A stretch of 6,753 nt of DNA, taken from assembly GCA_003453835.1 (NCBI GenBank), contig DMMN01000287.1:1-6753 (forward strand), written 5' to 3'. The notes under the pieces were generated by a model, which was not told where the DNA came from, did no database searches, and saw nothing but the letters and a program-made list of their open reading frames with translations. Positions 5,967 through 6,753 of the stretch are shown here, one piece after another (the stretch's first letter is position 1; each line of letters begins with the position of its first letter). Position numbers and translations under genes: made by a program. This stretch comes from Bacteroidota bacterium. Its GTDB lineage: Bacteria; Bacteroidota; Ignavibacteria; UBA10030.

Positions 5967-6753
5967 TTAGAATGACCTGAGAGACGACTTTCTGAGCTTG
6001 TCCTTCTCGGAATCTGAAAGTCGGTAGTTGTAGTTGTAGAGCACCCCCTCCCAATCACCGTACGTTGGATTGGGGAGGATGATGAATCTCTTGCCAAACT
6101 CGTTCTTGCTCCTGTTCACTTCGCTGAAGCGTTCAGCAACATTCTTTCGCTCGAACGCATTGGAGAAGTCGTTAAGATTGTCCCCGATCAGCATCACGAC
6201 GTGATGGTTCGTCGCGATGCTGGTTCGTCGGCTTTCTTTGCTTGACTCATGTTCTTTGAAGAGCATCTGTTCTCTCTTGACGTCCGGAAATCCCGCAGCG
6301 GCAAGGTTCTTCATTGTCGCATCGATCTGCTTGACTGTCCGATTCGAGACGTAGAAAACCCGGACGCCATGCGAGACTGCATAGTTCAGAAGATCGACGG
6401 CCCCCGGCACGGCCTCCGCCCTGGCAGCGTCAACCCACTCATTCCAGAGATAAGGATAGGTTTGGTCTTCTTTGATGAGCCTTGCTGCGTGGGGACTGTT
6501 GTCGAGGATGGTTTCATCCACGTCCACAATGATGGCGCGCGGCCTGGTGATCGTTTTGTTCCGGAGATCCTCATCAAGAGTCAGGCGGGCAACGTGGTAG
6601 GCTTGGTAGCAGAGCGCGCGAAACTCGGCCGAGGTCTGATACCAGACTATCGCCAGCACCGTGTGCTCGCTCTTTGATGGCTGTTGTTCCGATTGATGGT
6701 TCACACCCACCAAAGCGAAACATACAATCGCCAGAGCAAACACAAGGAGAAGT
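5967..6753 (-). CDS. 5'-nucleotidase / acid phosphatase, lipoprotein e(P4) family (5' end outside window)
   Basis: This HAD-superfamily (class C acid phosphatase) enzyme removes phosphate from nucleoside monophosphates at the cell surface or in the periplasm. In Haemophilus the family member e(P4) (hel) takes part in NAD/NMN use. Counting from the GTG at 6743: DVDET at 74-78 (nucleophile Asp74, Asp76), then DNSPHA; AVPGAVDLLNYAVSHG at 111-126; SNR at 133-135; a SSKESRR block with Lys169; GDNLNDF at 187-193 with two metal-binding Asp; and the family-typical C-terminal block FGKRFIILPNPTYGDWEG at 216-233. The frame stays open to the window edge, adding L-L-L before VFALAIVCFALVGV. That is the hydrophobic part of a signal sequence, so the true start is probably just beyond 6753 and GTG 6743 should not be trusted. 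No clear lipobox cysteine follows the hydrophobic stretch (LVGVNHQ where a lipoprotein would have LxGC). It ends at TAA 13 bases before the metallophosphoesterase. Confidence 0.93.
   Translation of the reverse strand, partial: LLLVFALAIVCFALVGVNHQSEQQPSKSEHTVLAIVWYQTSAEFRALCYQAYHVARLTLDEDLRNKTITRPRAIIVDVDETILDNSPHAARLIKEDQTYPYLWNEWVDAARAEAVPGAVDLLNYAVSHGVRVFYVSNRTVKQIDATMKNLAAAGFPDVKREQMLFKEHESSKESRRTSIATNHHVVMLIGDNLNDFSNAFERKNVAERFSEVNRSKNEFGKRFIILPNPTYGDWEGVLYNYNYRLSDSEKDKLRKSSLRSF

Overview
The window looks like ordinary chromosomal (or metagenome-contig) DNA from a Gram-negative bacterium. GC content is moderately high by eye. Three of the genes encode proteins with Sec-type signal peptides, and their families are typical of envelope or periplasmic enzymes. 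The gene mix (e(P4)-type phosphatase, purple-acid-phosphatase-like enzyme, serine beta-lactamase-fold hydrolase with a C-terminal DUF3471-like domain, PflA-like radical SAM protein) would fit an environmental Bacteroidota/Ignavibacteriota-like or Acidobacteria-like lineage. That placement is inference; no rRNA or marker gene is present. There is no sign of phage, IS element, CRISPR array or tRNA.

Every supportable gene is on the minus strand, so transcription runs from right to left. At 6753-5967 is the 3' part of an e(P4)-family 5'-nucleotidase/acid phosphatase of the HAD superfamily, whose start lies outside the window. Thirteen bases later comes an exported metallophosphoesterase with two fibronectin-III-like domains (5953-4313). 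The two form a tight phosphatase operon. After a 109-base gap comes a multi-pass membrane protein with conserved His/Asp residues, resembling YdjM/DUF457-type membrane-bound putative metal-dependent hydrolases (4203-3514).

A 194-base gap follows. It holds the best promoter in the window, a near-consensus sigma70 site with a perfect 6+6 dyad at its predicted transcription start. Next are a PflA-like radical SAM activase of the COG1313 type (3319-2396), an exported serine beta-lactamase-fold hydrolase (2198-639) and, 12 bases further on, a GNAT acetyltransferase gene (626-156) that is recognisable over its full length but broken by two in-frame TAG codons. Positions 1-155 hold nothing I can assign.

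Functionally, the right half suggests periplasmic phosphate scavenging from nucleotides and phosphoesters. The left half is a looser row of unrelated enzymes. I found no convincing new multi-gene system. The most notable points are the double-amber GNAT gene, the promoter with its dyad, and the radical SAM activase with no visible substrate enzyme beside it.
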